Shown here: piece by piece, positions 35,160 to 43,965 of the stretch
Numbering within the stretch: position 1 is the stretch's first letter
Layout: the number at the start of each line of letters is the position of its first letter
Assembly: GCF_900996225.1 (NCBI RefSeq)
Contig: NZ_CAAJGL010000068.1
Span: 1,178,001 to 1,242,000 of the forward strand
Direction of reading: 5' to 3'
Length of the DNA stretch: 64,000 bases
DNA from: Paraburkholderia sp. BCC1884
Lineage (GTDB): Bacteria; Pseudomonadota; Gammaproteobacteria; Burkholderiales; Burkholderiaceae
The notes under the pieces: model-generated
What the model was told of the DNA's origin: nothing
Database searches by the model: none
What the model saw: the letters and a program-made list of their open reading frames with translations, nothing else
Made by a program: the position numbers and the translations under genes

Positions 35160-36527
35160 TCAGTGCCTAGAAGTTGAGCTGCTGACTTCAAAAACCGGCA
35201 TACCTTCGTCACTTGCAGGAACGGCTATCGGCTCGCGGCTGAGGCCTCGCGCAATGGCATGCAGCGCAATGCCACCGAAAGTTGCCGTCCCGATGCCCCC
35301 AAGAGAAAAGCCGAAGAACGTCAGGGTGAAATCGCCCGTTCCGAGAATGAAAATCGTGGCGCCGACTATCAGATTTCGGTTTGAGGAAAGGTCGACACGA
35401 TGGTTGGTCCAGATGCGCACGCCAGCAACCGCAATTAACCCAAAGACGACTATGGAGACACCGCCCATTACGGAGGATGGGATGGTCAGGATAACAGCGC
35501 CGAACTTCGGCGAGAACCCAAGAAAAATTGCGACTAGCGCAGCGATGACAAAGGTGAGGGACGAGTAAATCTTGGTTACAGCCATTACGCCAATATTCTC
35601 GGCATACGTTGTGACGCCCGTTCCGCCGACGGAGCCGGAAAGAATGGTGGCAAGGCCGTCGCCCAGGAAGGCCCGGCCGGCGTAGCTGTCGAGGTTCTTA
35701 CCCGTGATGGCCCCGACCGCCTTAACATGACCGAGGTTTTCGGCGACGAGGATGATGGCAATAGGTGCCATCATCAGCGCGGCGTGGGAAGAGAAGATTG
35801 GGGATGCAAATTTGGGTAGTCCAATCCAACTGGCGTTGGCTACGGGCGAAAAGTCTATAGGCTTGCCGAGGCCCATGCCATTCGTCAGGATGGCATATAG
35901 AGCGTAGGCTGCAATTACGCCGAGCAGTAACATCAACCGCTGAGGAAGTCCTCTTGCGCGAACCGCAACAGCGGTGATGAGGACAATGGTACCCAGCGCG
36001 AAGATGCCGTCGAACAGGTTGTGGCTAAGCCCCTTTACGGCAACCCCGGCCAGATTTAAGCCGAGTACGGATACTACGGCGCCAGTGACGACCGGTGGCA
36101 TGACATGTTCAATCCAGTCAGTGCCTACGGCCATGACCGCGAGGCCGATTAGGGCATAAATGATGCCGCAGACAATGATTCCGCCAAGAGCGATAGGCAA
36201 GGATGCGTTTGCCCCGTGGCCTGAATAGCCGGTGACGGCGACAACTGCGCCGATGAATGCGAAGCTTGAACCGAGGTAGCTTGGAACGCGACCGCCAACT
36301 ATCAGGAAGAAAATAAGCGTTCCAATGCCGGACATAAGGATCGCCACGTTCGGGTCGAATCCCATGATGAGCGGGGCAATCACTGTCGCTCCGAACATTG
36401 CGACTACGTGTTGCATACCCATGGCAACAGTCTGTCCCCAAGGCAGGCGCTCGTCTGGAGCCACGGGTTCATTGGGGCCTCGGTTGACGGGCAGTTTCCA
36501 TCGTGGGAAGTAGTTTTTTAGCATCAC
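35160..36527 (-). CDS. Uracil/xanthine permease, NCS2 family (RutG/UraA-like)
   Basis: A 455-residue inner-membrane permease with about 12-14 hydrophobic segments. NCS2 features are MGMQHVVAMFGATVIAPLIM near the N-terminus, PSYLGSSFAFIGAVVAVTGY, LVAENLGHVKAVGAITGKNL with the substrate-contacting Glu, and GSVGGTGVTTYAENIGVMAV. This pattern fits the uracil-type branch (UraA, RutG) rather than purine carriers. It is transcribed away from its own promoter toward the AraC gene. With the RutR-like regulator, hydrolase and RutF-like gene it supports import of a pyrimidine or related ring by this cluster. Confidence 0.9.
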   Translation of the reverse strand: MMLKNYFPRWKLPVNRGPNEPVAPDERLPWGQTVAMGMQHVVAMFGATVIAPLIMGFDPNVAILMSGIGTLIFFLIVGGRVPSYLGSSFAFIGAVVAVTGYSGHGANASLPIALGGIIVCGIIYALIGLAVMAVGTDWIEHVMPPVVTGAVVSVLGLNLAGVAVKGLSHNLFDGIFALGTIVLITAVAVRARGLPQRLMLLLGVIAAYALYAILTNGMGLGKPIDFSPVANASWIGLPKFASPIFSSHAALMMAPIAIILVAENLGHVKAVGAITGKNLDSYAGRAFLGDGLATILSGSVGGTGVTTYAENIGVMAVTKIYSSLTFVIAALVAIFLGFSPKFGAVILTIPSSVMGGVSIVVFGLIAVAGVRIWTNHRVDLSSNRNLIVGATIFILGTGDFTLTFFGFSLGGIGTATFGGIALHAIARGLSREPIAVPASDEGMPVFEVSSSTSRH

Positions 36528-36969
36528 ATACTCCGATTACAGAGGGTGGGGCCCCATCACATAACGTTGGGCACAGTCTGGAGGCCATTGTTTGAGGAAT
36601 TGGCTGGGGTCACTCTAAGAAGCCAATACTCGCCGTACAACCGATTGGAATGTCGAGTTCCAGCCACAATCGAATTCGGCATTACTCGTCATACTGGTGG
36701 GTACATTGGCTTGCATTGCACAACCCGTGATGTGCACCGGGTTGGGGCGCGGCACGAAACGCCGTAGATTTCCGGTGACTCCCCGTCAAAAACGAGACTG
36801 TTTGGCATACGTGTACATTTGTGGCGGAATTTCGACATCGCCCGCAGTTGCAACGAATTTCAGCAAGTGGCGTAATGAAGCATGGCCCGACGGAAACGCC
36901 TTATGTCGATGATCGCGGCAGCAGGCGCAGTGAGGCGAGGGCCGCTATCGCACCGAGTGGGAGGCGTTC
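36528..36969. other. Intergenic stretch upstream of the permease
   Basis: About 440 bases that hold the permease promoter region on the minus strand. No RutR-like box or other clear element was recognised. The last 30 bases upstream of 36970 continue the reading frame of the next small protein but meet a stop. Confidence 0.4.
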
Positions 36970-37152
36970 ATGGACATCCTGGATGTAGCACGCAAGGCCG
37001 GAATGGTGGTTGTGCTCGAAGGCAAAATCGGACGCGAGGAGTACCAGAGCGTGCACGGGTCGCTCGCGGCATTCCAGCGCTTTGTGGATAGCGTATTGTT
37101 AAAACCGGACAGCGCAGCGGTAGCTGGAGGTGCTAGTGAACTTCAGGCTTGA
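36970..37152 (+). CDS. Small hypothetical protein, possibly 5'-eroded
   Basis: A 60-residue protein (DVARKAGMVVVLEGKIGREE, then YQSVHGSLAAFQRFVDSV) of a type I recall as short orphan proteins in Burkholderia. GGGAGG lies 6 bases before the ATG. The codons just upstream (YRTEWEAF) also look like family sequence but run into an in-frame TGA, so the gene may be a 3' remnant of a slightly longer protein. No function is known. Confidence 0.45.
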   Translation: MDILDVARKAGMVVVLEGKIGREEYQSVHGSLAAFQRFVDSVLLKPDSAAVAGGASELQA

Positions 37153-37557
37153 GGCAGCGTAGATATGCACCGGATACCGCGGGGTTTGTTGACGTTGCCT
37201 GTGTCTTTGCGCCAATGGCTTACCTTCTCGGCATTCCGTTCCACGAGACTGTTTTCGCTGGTGGATTCATCGGCGAAAAAATTATCCTGAGCGAGTTCGT
37301 TGCTTACGCATCGCCGTTTCCATATCCTCACAGAACTGGAGTTATGCAGATGGACCAACTAACCGTTGCCGTTCTCAGCTTTGCGCTGTGTGGATTCGCG
37401 AATCTGAATTCGGTCGCTGTGATGTCAGGTGCATTTGCCACGGTGGTGCCCGGGCGTCGGTCGGAGATAGCCAGATACGGACTGAGAGTGGTCCTTGCCG
37501 CGACTCTGTCGAATCTGCTCAGCAAAACTATTGAAGGAATGTTCCTATTGCTCACCT
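37149..37557 (+). pseudogene. C-terminal remnant of a NupC-type nucleoside transporter
   Basis: The + frame gives YLLGIPFHETVFAGGFIGEK, ILSEFVAYASPF, LSFALCGFANLNSVAVMSGA and RSEIARYGLRVVLAATLSNL, matching the last two gate regions of concentrative nucleoside transporters. The first two thirds of the transporter are missing. It lies upstream of a nucleoside hydrolase remnant on the same strand, so a nucleoside salvage locus has been lost here. Confidence 0.75.
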
Positions 37558-37719
37558 GGAGTGTCGCCCGTTGGCCATCATTGCCGCATTCAGGCCGGTG
37601 CGTTGATAAACGTCAGCGAGTCGTGCGGATGCTCACTTTTCAAGGAACCGTGATTTCTGGCGTTAGAGTTGGCGGGGGCGATCGCGCCGACTTTTTTGAT
37701 GGAGCCAAAGGAGAGTGTG

Positions 37720-37956
37720 ATGGTCGCGACGGGCAATTCTTTGCGCGCGCTGGTTGAGAAATGGATTGGGCCGCCGCCATGGACATCGGCCAGGATAATA
37801 CGGCTAGCACGCTTGCACTCAAATCATCGCCGCTGTCTGCGCATAGAGGCATCGCGCTCCGCTGGCGCGATGGCGATTTACTTATTTCTCCACGATGATG
37901 GTTTCTGGTACGTATTTCCATCCGAAGCGGGACGCCCATCCATGCGCGTTTCATGA
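37720..37956 (+). CDS. Small hypothetical protein of a Burkholderia-type family
   Basis: A 78-residue protein starting VATGNSLRALVEKWIGPPP after the ATG and ending HDDGFWYVFPSEAGRP. I recall similar short proteins (LRALVEKWLGP...HDDGTWxVFPP) as widespread hypotheticals in Burkholderia. AAAGGAGA (37707-37713) lies 6 bases before ATG 37720, which supports translation. It is nested between two pseudogenes and seems intact. Function unknown. Confidence 0.6.
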   Translation: MVATGNSLRALVEKWIGPPPWTSARIIRLARLHSNHRRCLRIEASRSAGAMAIYLFLHDDGFWYVFPSEAGRPSMRVS

Positions 37957-38149
37957 GATTGGCCGAGATCGTTTCAGCGCTCAAGCGGACAAGCCTTGGC
38001 GAATCGAAACAGCGAAGTGGATCTGACGGAAGGCTCTCGAAGGAGATGCTACGCAGCGACGGCCTTGACTCTCTTGCAATTCTCTAAATTATCAATACGG
38101 GATGGGGTCTAAAATGCATAACATAAGGCTATCTAAAATGCGGACCCAA

Positions 38150-38900
38150 GTATCGATGACGCAATGTCGCTCATTTTTCAAACATCTTATCCAGATATCG
38201 AATTGCTCGGGGTGACCTCGGTCTTCGGTATCGATACGATCGACAATACAACGCGAAACGCTCTGTATCTCGTTAAGAAGCTTCCTGACGCTAGCGTCTT
38301 TGTTGCCAAGGGGGAAGCGTCCGTTGCATACTCAGGCGCCAACTCCCATATCTCACGTCCACGTCCACGTTCAAGTGCTCTTGGTTGCGCTCCCCTCCCT
38401 GAGAGGACATATCGCCAACTTGGCGAACGTCCGGCATATCAACAATTCATCATTGATACGATTCGCCAATACCTAGGCGAGGTTAGTCTGATCGTTGTAG
38501 GCTGACTGACCAACATAGCTCTCGCATTGCGCGCTGCGCCTGACATTCAAAGATGCGTCAAACAGGTGATCCTGATGGGGGGCGACTTCGAGAGAAACGG
38601 CATCTTGAGGAACGTTTCGCCATGCGCCGAGGCTAGTATCGCTGCCGACCCACGCGCTGCCGATGGGGCGTTCAAAGCATCGTAGAACGTGACGGCCCTT
38701 GGACTAGACGTCACTCAGCAGACTTTTACCTCAACAGACTATATGCTCGCACTGAAGGCAGATGTTGGAGTCAACGGCCAGTTGCATAGCGTGTGATTTG
38801 GCACTATGAGCAATTTCATCGGAAAAGCGAAGATATCGATGGAATCTATGCGCACGACTAATCTGCTTCTGCCTACCTGCTTGCACCGCATCTTTAGAAG
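38150..38900 (+). pseudogene. Remnant of a ribonucleoside hydrolase (IunH/RihA family)
   Basis: Blocks of the nucleoside hydrolase family are readable: SYPDIELLGVTSVFG, TTRNALYLVKKLPDASVFVA, SLIVVG followed by a TGA, then LTNIALALRAAPDIQ, VKQVILMGGDFERNG, VSPCAEASIAADPRAADGAF followed by a stop, and VTALGLDVTQQTFTSTDYML. In-frame stops at about 38504, 38683 and 38795 break the gene, and the N-terminal Asp-rich metal motif is incomplete. Confidence 0.8.
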
Positions 38901-38969
38901 ACGCGCCCCGGCACGTCAGCTTCCGTAAATTTCCTTTCTATCCCCTAGCAGATTCGCGCAGTCTGATTC

Positions 38970-38989
38970 GTTTGCATGCGTATGCAAAC
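38970..38989. promoter_or_regulatory. Candidate LacI-family operator, copy 1
   Basis: GTTTGCATGCGTATGCAAAC is a 20-bp inverted repeat with a one-step mismatch at the centre. The core TTTGCAT.CGTATGCAAA is shared with the perfect palindrome at 55646-55661 upstream of the HpsN-like gene. The centre-CG, even-spaced form fits LacI/GalR-type operators, and a LacI-family gene lies at 52449-53495. Confidence 0.6.
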
Positions 38990-39111
38990 GTTCCACAAAT
39001 GGACGGTGACGCCGCGGTTGCAGAGTCGAGCAGGATCTCGCCTTGCTTGCGTCAGCGAGCATTCCGGCGGCATGACTCGCTCTACGGCAACCGACTCTGC
39101 TTTTTTAAAAA

Positions 39112-39160
39112 TGCCCGTTCGGTCAAAATACTTGACTATACGGAAATTGACTGGTTATAG
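39112..39160 (+). promoter_or_regulatory. Promoter with upstream ACCGTTCGGT-type operator
   Basis: TGCCCGTTCGGTCA (39112-39125) is an imperfect inverted repeat. Six bases further is TTGACT (39132-39137), a 17-base spacer, then TTATAG (39155-39160), a good sigma-70 promoter pair. It would drive the operon beginning at 39336 with a leader of about 170 bases. Confidence 0.55.
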
Positions 39161-39275
39161 TTGCGACAAGCCTGCCGGGGGCGATGGGCAAGTGCAGGAG
39201 CGTGCAATGCTTGAAGAGATATCCCCGCTGCACGAGCGCGTAGATTTAAGACCGAGCGCGCTGGCACTCACAACC

Positions 39276-39289
39276 TGACCGTTCGGTCA
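39276..39289. promoter_or_regulatory. Perfect TGACCG-TT-CGGTCA operator
   Basis: TGACCGTTCGGTCA has perfect 6-bp arms around TT. It lies downstream of the promoter at 39132-39160 and upstream of the first gene, a position suited to repression. Related copies are at 39112, 55785, 55850 and 55874. Confidence 0.55.
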
Positions 39290-39335
39290 CAGTGCTGGGT
39301 CGACCGGGCAGAACGTATTCGAGAATGGAGATGAG

Positions 39336-40613
39336 ATGATGAGCGAGCAATCAACGAAGAACGACCAGGCTGGCAAAACGGCCGGCAAACAGTCGGCGCT
39401 GCAACCGGCGGAGCATGAGCCGTTCGTAGCGCCGGCGGCGATCCCGACCGCGCCGGCACAGGCCGCGGCTCGTGCCGGCGCCGCGCAGGCCAAGGAAAGC
39501 CGAGCGAAGTTCAAGGCGCTTTCTTCGGAGCACATGCCGAAGGATTTTTCGATTTCACTCGACGCCTATCGCCGCGGCGGCACAGATGCCTTTCTGGGAC
39601 ACGCTCCGAAACATGCGGTCGCTCAATCGATGCGTGGTTTCGAGCCGACTTACGTGAACGTCGTCGATTACATCGTACGGATCACACATCAGATTTGGGA
39701 AGAGAAGGACATCGGCTACATCTACGACACCTATAGCCACGATTGCGCGGTATGGGACGACCTGGCGCTTCAGTACGGGCGCGACAAGATCGTCGCGGAC
39801 ACCATCGCGCTGAACAATGCATTTCCCGATATCCGCATCGTAGCGGACGAAGTGATTTGGGCCGGCGACGACACGGTAGGTTTCCATACGTCGCATCGCA
39901 CACGGATCATCGGCACCAATACCGGCTACACGCGCTACGGCGAGCCGACCGGCAATCGTGTCCAGTTCTGGTGTCTCGCGAACTGCATCGCTCGCGACAA
40001 CGAAATCTTTCATGAACATGTCGTCTACGACACGGCTTCGGTCGTGCAGCAACTCGGCTACGACGTCATGGAGACGGCGCGCAAGATTGCACAGGTCGGC
40101 AACGGCATTCCTCTACCCAAAGACTTCCTCGGCAGCGAGCCGCGGCGCACGAGCGGGCAGTCGAAGCCACCCCGCATGACGATCCCCTCGGACGTCGGCA
40201 ACGACCCGGAGCCGTTCGTTCGTGCGGCGCTGCACACGATCTGGAACCGCCGCAACCTGAGCGCCGTTAGCCGTGTGTATCACGAGTCGGTGCTGGTGCA
40301 GGTCACCGCCGGCCGCAACTTCCATGGCCACGGTCAGTTGCAGTCGTTCATGCTGTCCCTGCTCGCGATGTTCCCTGACATGCTCTATTCGATCGACGAC
40401 GTCTACTGGATGGGTAACGCACGCGAAGGCTATCTCGTCGCTATACGCTGGAGCATGCTTGGCACACATCGCGGCCACGGCCGTTATGGCGCGCCGACCG
40501 GCAAGGAAATTAATCTGTGGGGCATCACGCACTGGGTGATCGAAGACAGCAAGGTCACCAAGGAATGGACTATGTTCAACGAGTTCGGCGTTCTGATGCA
40601 AATCACCGGATAA
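39336..40613 (+). CDS. Tandem SnoaL/NTF2-like double-domain protein
   Basis: A 425-residue protein with an Ala/Gln/Lys-rich N-terminus (1-65) and two SnoaL-type (NTF2-fold) domains. The first spans about 105-245 (IWEEKDIGYIYDTYSHDCAV; GYTRYGEPTG). The second spans about 290-425 (IWNRRNLSAVSRVYHESVLV; GHGRYGAPTG). The repeated Ile-Trp...Tyr...His/Ser and Arg-Tyr-Gly-x-Pro-Thr-Gly blocks show internal duplication. SnoaL-fold proteins include polyketide cyclases and many dehydratase-like or binding proteins; the reaction here is not predictable. GGAG lies upstream of ATG 39336. It is first in the putative LacI-controlled + strand unit. Confidence 0.75.
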   Translation: MMSEQSTKNDQAGKTAGKQSALQPAEHEPFVAPAAIPTAPAQAAARAGAAQAKESRAKFKALSSEHMPKDFSISLDAYRRGGTDAFLGHAPKHAVAQSMRGFEPTYVNVVDYIVRITHQIWEEKDIGYIYDTYSHDCAVWDDLALQYGRDKIVADTIALNNAFPDIRIVADEVIWAGDDTVGFHTSHRTRIIGTNTGYTRYGEPTGNRVQFWCLANCIARDNEIFHEHVVYDTASVVQQLGYDVMETARKIAQVGNGIPLPKDFLGSEPRRTSGQSKPPRMTIPSDVGNDPEPFVRAALHTIWNRRNLSAVSRVYHESVLVQVTAGRNFHGHGQLQSFMLSLLAMFPDMLYSIDDVYWMGNAREGYLVAIRWSMLGTHRGHGRYGAPTGKEINLWGITHWVIEDSKVTKEWTMFNEFGVLMQITG

Positions 40614-40714
40614 CCCACCAGATTCAGCGATTCAGGGCGCGACACGCAAGCGGGCTTGCGTGTCGACGGCGGCTTAGCGATCAGGGAGACTCGGCGCGCC
40701 GGTTTGGGCGACCG

Positions 40715-41977
40715 ATGGAGACATTGGTGAAGAGCATCAGATTAATAGGCAGCCTCGCGATGGCGGTGGCGATGGCCATGGCTTTGACGGCGGGCGAGGC
40801 GCGCGCGGATTGCGGCATTCCGTCGGGTTCCGTGAGGATTCTTGCCAATGACTTTGCGGCGTTGCGCATTGTCATTGCAGCGGCACAGCAGTGCGCATCG
40901 CCTTCGGTCAGCATCACCGCCAACGAAACGACCGAGCACCAGAGCCTGCAGGTGCCGGCGCTGCAGATTACGCCCGCAGCTTATACGGCTGTGTTCGTGG
41001 CGAACAACTCGATTTTCCCGTTGATGAACAAGGGCCTCATCCGGCCACTCGATGACCTCATCGCGAAGTACGGCAAGAATCTGACGCCGGACCAGCTCGT
41101 GAAGGTGGACGGCAAAGTGATGGCGGTAGCGGTCGACATCAATGCGGAGCATCTGTTCTATCGCGAGGACATTCTTCAGAAGGCCGGATTGCCGCCGCCC
41201 ACCAGCTACGAACAGATTCTTGCCGCCGCGAAGACGATACGCGACAAAGGCCTGATGCAGTACCCCCTCGCTGCGACGGACAAGGCGGGCTGGTACATCG
41301 CGGCTGAGTTCGTCAACATGTACTTCGGTTATGGCGGCCAGCTGTTCAAGGCCGGTAGCGCGGCGCCCAACATTAACAATGCGAAGGGTGTTGCAGCCTT
41401 GAACATGATGAAAGCGCTGACCGCCTACATGGCGCCAGACTATTCGACCTACAGCGCCGACGAAATGAATAAGGTGTACATGGCGGGCAGGACGGCGATC
41501 ATGAACCAGTGGGGCTCGGTGGCGGACACGGTGATCGATCCGAAAGGCGCGGCCCCGGACGTCGCGGCGAACACGGTGCTCGCCGCGGCGCCGACGGTAG
41601 GCGGCGGCCAGACGCCGGCCGGCGCGCTCTGGTGGGACGGTTTCTCGATCGCCCGCAATATCTCCGACGCCGATGCGGAGGCCTCGTTTCGTGCGCTCAT
41701 GCATGGAATCCAGCCGGCCGTCGCGCGCGCGCATCCTGATGACGCTACATGGCTGGCGAGCGGCTATCAACCCGGCACGGGTTCAGCCGGCGTATTGGCC
41801 ACCGCGCACGCGCATCCGCAGTCGTATCCGATGGTGCCGTATATGGACCTGTTGCACGCCGCGCTCGGCACTGAGCTGCCGCAGTTCCTGCTAGGGCGCG
41901 AATCAGCGGAGGCGGCGCTTGCCAACGTGGAGGCTGCGTATATCGCATCGGCTCGTGAAAGCGGCTTCCTGCGTTAG
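40715..41977 (+). CDS. ABC sugar-type periplasmic substrate-binding protein
   Basis: About 420 residues, extracellular solute-binding protein family 1 (maltose-type). A signal peptide is seen: KSIRLIGSLAMAVAMAMALT then GEARA before DCG. The body has family features (FVANNSIFPLMNKGLIRPLD; DGKVMAVAVDINAEHLFYRE; AGRTAIMNQWGS). ATG 40715 or GTG 40727 could be the start. The gene is followed by a MalF-like permease, so it is the receptor of a carbohydrate or polyol importer. The ligand is unknown. Confidence 0.83.
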   Translation: METLVKSIRLIGSLAMAVAMAMALTAGEARADCGIPSGSVRILANDFAALRIVIAAAQQCASPSVSITANETTEHQSLQVPALQITPAAYTAVFVANNSIFPLMNKGLIRPLDDLIAKYGKNLTPDQLVKVDGKVMAVAVDINAEHLFYREDILQKAGLPPPTSYEQILAAAKTIRDKGLMQYPLAATDKAGWYIAAEFVNMYFGYGGQLFKAGSAAPNINNAKGVAALNMMKALTAYMAPDYSTYSADEMNKVYMAGRTAIMNQWGSVADTVIDPKGAAPDVAANTVLAAAPTVGGGQTPAGALWWDGFSIARNISDADAEASFRALMHGIQPAVARAHPDDATWLASGYQPGTGSAGVLATAHAHPQSYPMVPYMDLLHAALGTELPQFLLGRESAEAALANVEAAYIASARESGFLR

Positions 41978-42034
41978 CGCGGCCCGGGCGTCCTCACGCT
42001 CGCATGAACAACCTCGCCTGAGAGAGAATCTATC

Positions 42035-43063
42035 GTGCATCGCAAAGCGTTCTTCGCATTCATGCTGCCATCGTTGCTGGCCATGTTCGTTTTCATTGCG
42101 CTCCCGATTATTTCGGTCGCCGTGCAATCCTTTTATACGCAACACGAGCAGGTGCTGGTCAAGTCGCAGATGTGCGCGCCATTCGGCGGTTGTACCGAAG
42201 GTGTGCGCGTCGATTCCGACGCGACCGAAAAACTACGCAACGCGCACCCGCTCGGCCATTTCAACGGCTTCGGCACCTATCTCGACCGCAATCACCTCGC
42301 CGTGGAGGAGGTTCGGCTTGCGCTGAAAAGCCACGACAGCTGGCGCGACAGCGTGGCGCGGATCTATTCGCTGCCGTTCTACAAGGCGCTGTCTTTCACA
42401 CTCGCATACACGTTCATCGTGACGCCGCTGGCGATGCTGCTCGGTTTCGCGATCGCGCTCGCCGTCGACGCGGTTGCACCTATCTACAAAGGGCCAGTGA
42501 TTTTCTTTTCGCTGCTGCCGATGATCATCACGCCGCTGATCGGCGCGCTGATTCTCTACTGGATGATCAATCCGCAGGGGATCATCGGCGCAAGCCTGCA
42601 AACGCTGCTCGGTGATCCGCAACTGACGCTGAACGCCTCCGCGCCGCTCACTTGGTTTGCACTATTCACGTACGGCGTGTGGACCAATGCACCGTTTTCT
42701 TTCATCGTGCTCTACGCCGGCCTGCAGACGGTGCCCCACGACACGCTCGAGGCGACGATGATCGACGGCGCGAGCCGCTGGCAACGCGTGCGCTACGTGG
42801 TGATTCCGCACCTTTGGCCGCTCGCGACATTCATTGCGCTCGTGCAACTGATGGATAACTTCCGCGTATTCGAACCGATTGTCGGGTTGAGCGCACAGGC
42901 CAACGCGACCTCGCTGAGCTGGAATGTGTTCCATGATCTGCAGGGTCAGGCCGACCAGCAATTCGGTTCGGCGGCGGCCACTTCGGTGCTGACGATCGTC
43001 GGCGTGATGATTCTGCTCGCGCCGGTGCTAATGCGCACGTGGCGCGAATTCAACCCAAAATAG
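42035..43063 (+). CDS. ABC sugar-type permease (MalF/UgpA-like)
   Basis: A 342-residue inner-membrane permease starting at GTG 42035. It has an N-terminal transmembrane helix (FFAFMLPSLLAMFVFIALPI), an unusually long periplasmic loop (residues about 35-115, with two Cys in CAPFGGC), then five further helices. The ABC-permease EAA motif is EATMIDGASRWQRVRYVVIP. It normally pairs with a MalG-like partner, which is missing here; the next sequence is a truncated ATPase gene. Confidence 0.85.
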   Translation: MHRKAFFAFMLPSLLAMFVFIALPIISVAVQSFYTQHEQVLVKSQMCAPFGGCTEGVRVDSDATEKLRNAHPLGHFNGFGTYLDRNHLAVEEVRLALKSHDSWRDSVARIYSLPFYKALSFTLAYTFIVTPLAMLLGFAIALAVDAVAPIYKGPVIFFSLLPMIITPLIGALILYWMINPQGIIGASLQTLLGDPQLTLNASAPLTWFALFTYGVWTNAPFSFIVLYAGLQTVPHDTLEATMIDGASRWQRVRYVVIPHLWPLATFIALVQLMDNFRVFEPIVGLSAQANATSLSWNVFHDLQGQADQQFGSAAATSVLTIVGVMILLAPVLMRTWREFNPK

Positions 43064-43075
43064 GAGACCCCTCAT

Positions 43076-43909
43076 GTTAGCGGCGATATCTCGATGGTGT
43101 TCCAGAGTTATGGCCTTTATCCGAACATGACGGTGTACGAGAACATCCGCTTTCCGCTCAAGGTCCGCAAGGTCCCAGCGGCGCGTCATCACGAACTGGT
43201 GATGAAGGCGGCGCAGGCGGTGGAGTTGAGCGCGCTGCTCGACCGTCGTCCGGCTGCGTTGTCGGGCGGCCAGCGGCAGCGGGTCGCGCTGGGCCGGGCG
43301 ATCGTCAGGCAGCCGCGCGTGTTCCTGATGGACGAGCCGCTGTCGAATCTCGACGCGAAGCTGCGTGTCTCGACGCGAGCGCAGATCAAGAATCTGCAGC
43401 ACCGACTGAAGGTGACCACCATCTACGTTACGCATGACCAGATCGAGGCTATGACGATGGCCGATCGCGTGGTGGTGATGAACAAGGGGGTGATCCAGCA
43501 GGTCGGCACGCCGACCGATATCTATGACCGGCCGGCCAACACGTTTGTCGCGAGCTTTATCGGATCGCCGGCGATGAATTTGATCGGAGGCGAGATCGAG
43601 GGCGGCGTGTTCCGCGCGCCGGGCGTGCAGATCGCGGGACTGGCGAACAAGGCGCGCGGTCCGGTCACGCTGGGTTTCCGCGCCGAAGACGCGTCGCTTG
43701 TTAGCGAAAACGGCCAACTGTCCGCCGAAATTTACTCGATGGAGCTGTTGGGCGAGGCGACGATGGCCAGCTTTCGGATTGGCGATTCGCTGGTGTCGGT
43801 GAAGTCCGCGAAGAGCTATCGGTCGGAAATCGGCGATATGGTGCATGCGGAGGTACCGGCTGAAATCTGTCATCTGTTCGACCACCAGACGGGTGTGCGG
43901 ATCGATTAG
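43076..43909 (+). pseudogene. ABC importer ATPase lacking its N-terminus and Walker A
   Basis: The frame [20 protein letters not shown] to the C-terminus is a MalK/UgpC-type ATPase. The Q-loop (FQSYGLYP), signature [14 protein letters not shown], Walker [14 protein letters not shown], His-switch VTHDQ and the regulatory OB-fold domain are intact. The first about 80 residues with the P-loop are absent. The upstream ribosome site AGGAG and ATG 43074 belong to a different reading frame, evidently the start of a deleted gene. A deletion has removed a second permease and the ATPase start. An internal ATG (43094) could make a protein, but it could not bind ATP. Confidence 0.85.
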
Positions 43910-43965
43910 CGCGCCGCGGGTACCGCTGACGTCGCAAATGGCAACGAAATCAAACAGGACATTCA

